A stretch of DNA of 64,000 nucleotides from Siphlonurus alternatus. Its lineage: Eukaryota > Arthropoda > Insecta > Ephemeroptera > Siphlonuridae. Both the position numbers and the translations under genes were made by a program. Where the stretch lies: NCBI GenBank assembly GCA_949825025.1, contig OX463785.1, positions 20,647,971 through 20,711,970 of the forward strand, written 5' to 3'. Below, piece after piece: positions 60,559 through 64,000 of this stretch; the first letter of the stretch is position 1; every line of letters begins with the position of its first letter. The notes below the pieces were generated by a model. The model was not told the DNA's origin, ran no database searches, and saw only the letters and a list, made by a program, of their open reading frames with translations.

Positions 60559-61380
60559 CAGTGGCGTAGCCACGGGGGGGGTTTTCGGGGTTTAAACCCC
60601 CCCCATGAAGATCGAGTAATGACTGGATATAAGAAGAAAAAAGGAAAAATTATATAAATTTGAAAAAAAAAAAATAAATAAAAAATTGAAATTTAGGGGT
60701 ATCAAGTAGTCTTTTCTTTAAAATAAACAAATTATAAGTTAGTTTCTAATTTTAACAGGAAAAAGTGTGACTCATAAATAAACGTTTCATTTCCCTTACA
60801 AACTGCATGTGCATATAACTACTATTGTATAAATTAAAACGCTCTCACGTGTGCCGCACTTTCATTTAATTGGTTGCTCCACGCGCCCGGTGCAGACAAA
60901 ATTTAACAAAAATAAGAGAAGCAATTCCCTTTTTTTATTTTTTTATTTATTTTTTACAATATCTTAATGATGTGAACTTGGATTATTAAATAAATTTTAA
61001 AAATCAAATTCAATTAAATGACACGTACACTGACTCTATAAAAATAATATAAAAGTGGTTACATAAATTACTTGATTTAATTAAAATGATTTACTCAAAG
61101 CTTTATTTATTATACGCACGTATTCAAAAGAAATTGAAAAATGGGGTGAAAAAAAAATATATAAACTGTTAAAAAAATTGCATCAGGCCCATATTTTATC
61201 CTAGCTCTAATATAATGGTATTTTTCCATTATTTTACCCTAAAAAGGGGGCGTGTCCTTAAAAAAATCGCGCCTGCGGCGGGCTATTGGGGGGCTTCGCC
61301 CCCCCAAACCCCCCAGTGGGCTGTTCTCAATATTTATCTTGAAGAACCCCCCCCTTTGGCAGATCCTGGCTACGCCACTG
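60559..61380. mobile_element. Non-autonomous hAT element, 822 bp, complete
   Basis: Begins CAGTGGCGTAGCCACGGG and ends CCTGGCTACGCCACTG, a 14-base terminal inverted repeat. It is bracketed by perfect 8-base duplications (GACTGGAG). Terminal CA...TG ends and an 8-bp duplication are diagnostic of hAT transposons. The interior is AT-rich with GC-rich subterminal blocks (ATCGCGCCTGCGGCGGG) and no transposase frame, so it depends on a partner. A 3' fragment of the same family is at 19885-19994. Confidence 0.93.
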
Positions 61381-61395
61381 GACTGGAGTGGAAAA

Positions 61396-61595
61396 NNNNN
61401 NNNNNNNNNNNNNNNNNNNNNNNNNNNNNNNNNNNNNNNNNNNNNNNNNNNNNNNNNNNNNNNNNNNNNNNNNNNNNNNNNNNNNNNNNNNNNNNNNNNN
61501 NNNNNNNNNNNNNNNNNNNNNNNNNNNNNNNNNNNNNNNNNNNNNNNNNNNNNNNNNNNNNNNNNNNNNNNNNNNNNNNNNNNNNNNNNNNNNNN
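61396..61595. other. Assembly gap (200 N)
   Basis: Exactly 200 undetermined bases. Open frames running through it are meaningless. Confidence 1.
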
Positions 61596-61776
61596 ACATA
61601 CAATGTAATGTAATACAAAATAATAAACAAATTTTCAATAAAATTGAAGTAAATATGAGTTCTGTTATATCAAAAGTGCTGACGTTTCACGTTCCAGTGA
61701 AAATGTCAATAGGCACATCTCCACGTCAAATATACAAGCAGAAGGACGTGTATTTATGTAACATTTTGACTGGAGT
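61596..61776 (+). repeat. Second copy of the hAT flank, without insertion (empty site)
   Basis: Repeats 60375-60558 and passes straight through a single GACTGGAG (61768-61775) into GGAAAATAAACTTG. The filled copy reads GGAAAA just before the gap. It is thus the unoccupied allele or paralogue. Confidence 0.9.
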
Positions 61777-62232
61777 GGAAAATAAACTTGCAAATATTTT
61801 TTGAAAATGTGAATATTGATTTTTCATGTTTTTTTTTTTCACTTTTTTTTAATGTATGCGAATGTTGTTGAGCTATATGGCGTACGCAGTCAAGTACCAT
61901 TGTGAAATATTTAGGAAAAATGTTTTTTTTAAATTTTGCTATAATGTATTGAGTCCTATATTTAATTCCACGTGGTTATTTCACGAGGATGTCATTGACC
62001 CACAACATAAAAAGTCCACAAAGATCAGCATCATGTGGAAGGAAGGCCATCAATCTCACGTCCATCTTAACAACCCTCAGAGGGGGGGAGGGGGGGTCTG
62101 TCTTTCCTTCTTTTTGAGAAAAATGTAAATTAAATTATAATATTATATATACGTCAATTATTTGTATTATTTATTATTATTTGCAAAAAAAATATCATAA
62201 AAAATCCATGCATTTGCCTGATTATCGAGGGC

Positions 62233-62373
62233 TATTATAACACAAAACAACAGCTATCTTCTTTTTCTATCATATAATAACTCGTACACCAGCCTCCTTA
62301 TATATTATAACACAAGACCACAGCTATCTTCTTTTTCTATCATATAATAACTCGTACACCAGCCTCCTTATAT
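62233..62373. repeat. Two tandem 70-bp units
   Basis: TATTATAACACAAAACAACA ... GCCTCCTTATA is repeated head to tail with period 70 and two visible substitutions (AAACAACAG against AGACCACAG). Confidence 0.92.
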
Positions 62374-62627
62374 ACTTATCTTATTCTAAGGTTTGCATAA
62401 ACCACCTTAGAATCTTTAAGTGCATGCATGAACTCTTGTCTTTTCTGGCCGCTCTCTGTCCCTTAGATATTATTGCTAGAGTGAACAGGTAAGATGTAAA
62501 ATTAATTAGAAAAAAGGTGAGCTTTTTTATTTCTGAACTATCTGCATGAAGACACCATTTATCAATTCCATATATTTGTTCTGTAGTTTCGTATCTTCAA
62601 CAGTTTCATATTATTTCCCTGTTGCAT

Positions 62628-62631
<4 letters not shown>

Positions 62632-62715
<84 letters not shown>
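62632..62715. repeat. (CT)n microsatellite
   Basis: About 84 bases of uninterrupted CT. Confidence 0.97.
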
Positions 62716-62718
<3 letters not shown>

Positions 62719-63661
62719 AATTTCCCCACGGTATTACAATCTCAGACCTTCTGTGTGAAAGGACCGTGAGAAAACATCAGAGCAGTCGACGGGAAAATTT
62801 ATTGAAGAAACTCACAAAATAAAAGAGAATATTTTTAAAACATACAAGTAGAAAAACAGTTTGATATACAGAGCTTGTTCTACGTAAGTCGTAGGACAAC
62901 AAACCAATAACAATCTCGGCTTGTCTTCAGAATGTATTTGCTTATCTGAAAGTCTGAGAAAACAATTTTACTGCTTGAAACTAAATTCCTTGTTTGTTTT
63001 GTATCCTCAGGGATTGTTAAAAAATTGCGGTGTTTGTGCATTTGAGATTTTATTTGTTATGTATTATTAAGAATTGAAACGTATTTCTCCAACATTTATT
63101 TAATAGGATAGGATAATTTCTATTAGAAATTTTTATTTTATTGTATCGATACTATTTAGAAAGTACAATTTAAAATATAACGCAGAGAATTTTTTGGTAA
63201 ACGAACACACCACTTCTATTTTTTTAATTCCTCCCTAGATATTAATTGTGTAATATTTCTCTTCATGTTTCGTATTTTTGTAATATTTTCACCTTAATTA
63301 CTCTCCAGAGGTTGTGTTTGCTCGTAACTTATGAAATATCTCCGTGGAGAATTTAAATGGAGTCTCTATTTAATGACGAACATTATTTTGTGTGGCTTTA
63401 CATTGATGCTATATGGAAAATGTTGAAAAAAAATTATTTAGTTCATAAGACTTGACTACGCTCTTCTTTACGAATAAAGTCCTTCAATTAAAATATTGTT
63501 TTTATTTTTTAAAAAGAAAAATATGTGGAATAATCACAATTATTTTGAAAGATAAAAGAGAACCCATTTTCTAATTTTCATTATGAATTTATATGTCATG
63601 TATATATTGTATTTTGTTAATTATGATTTCTTAATTTTTTTACCAACTTAATAATTGCTGT

Positions 63662-64000
63662 TAAAGGCCTTCTGAACCTTTGCACAGTATTAAGTGCACG
63701 GTTAGCTTTGCTTCAGGGTGATTCGGCTGCATAATTTTTTTGGTTTCAGTAGTACAAATATCAGAGATAATAGCCGATGAAGAAGCACCTGTGACGTCAC
63801 TCACGCTCATTCAGCGGCGACAATATAGGGAAATCCCTGCAAAAGATAGGTTCACTCCCCCTGCCACCACGGCCACAATTTTACTTCTGGAATTTTGAAA
63901 CATTACCAGGGCAGTCTTGATAGTATTTGTCAAATAGCCTGAAAGATTTTTTTTGATGCCATTCATAGAAACCGAGTTATTGCGGTAGAAAGAGGAGCAA
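63662..64000. mobile_element. Foldback element D, second copy, cut by the window end
   Basis: TTAAAGGCCTTCTGAACCTT, GGTTAGCTTTGCTTC, GATTCGGCTGCATAA, CACCTGTGACGTCACTCACG and AACCGAGTTATTGCGGTAG follow the left arm of the 30003-30719 copy in order. TGACGTCA at 63792-63799 is intact here, while the left arm at 30 kb has TGATGTCA. The right arm lies beyond the window. Confidence 0.88.

Larger units (their letters stand above)
61777..63661. other. AT-rich intergenic DNA, no gene seen
   Basis: Contains a G-rich stretch at 62080-62097, a 70-bp tandem duplication and a CT tract; no coding signal. Confidence 0.5.

Noticed and set aside
61215..61804. Open frames across 61396-61595
   Set aside because: They cross the N gap.

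Overview
This window is eukaryotic nuclear DNA, most likely from an arthropod and probably an insect. I cannot name the species. The background is very A+T-rich (about 70% by eye) and almost gene-free. It carries long (CT)n/(GA)n and (TA)n tracts, many foldback (palindromic) transposable elements, a decayed LINE and tailed SINEs. There are no operons, rRNA genes, intact tRNA genes or CRISPR arrays. One 200-base N run (61396-61595) marks a scaffold gap.

The only confidently recognised gene is the 3' coding exon of a two-pore-domain (K2P/TWK) potassium channel at 7396-8009 on the + strand. It is an extremely GC-rich block in AT-rich DNA. It begins at a good 3' splice site and encodes the second half of the channel (TM2, TM3, second pore loop with a TTIGFGD filter, TM4, cytoplasmic tail). 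The exons for TM1 and the first pore are not visible and are presumably upstream of the window. After a UGA stop (8007-8009) the same frame stays open for 61 codons with the same codon bias, to a second UGA at 8193-8195. A perfect 7-bp stem-loop lies 11 bases after the first stop. This makes a candidate for translational readthrough and is the most interesting observation here.

Layout. 1-7395 is AT-rich, with a Harbinger-like foldback MITE, two related CT tracts and a duplicated segment carrying ATGGCGG. 7396-8871 is the K2P 3' exon and 3' UTR. 8872-21000 holds a Tc1-like relic, two SINEs, four copies of a roughly 325-bp TA-flanked foldback family (called MITE-B here), a small foldback MITE-C and a hAT end fragment. 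21000-26000 holds a possible small secreted Cys-rich peptide ORF, a nested MITE insertion, two foldbacks (one a nearly perfect 354-bp palindrome), a 284-bp TA tract and a SINE whose head derives from 5S rRNA. 27700-33600 holds CT tracts, a 717-bp foldback, the 3' end of a LINE and another long foldback. 34000-58300 is largely empty AT-rich DNA with five more MITE-B copies, one nested in MITE-C. 60375-61776 holds an 822-bp non-autonomous hAT element with perfect 8-bp target duplications, next to a second copy of its flank without the insertion beyond the N gap; this looks like two haplotypes placed in tandem. The window ends inside a second copy of the 717-bp foldback family.

The functional content is therefore one neuronal/muscle-type leak channel gene end plus a dense and partly recent transposon landscape. 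A global signal also stands out: the palindromic octamer TGACGTCA (the CREB/ATF site) occurs 21 times, where simple base composition predicts fewer than one.
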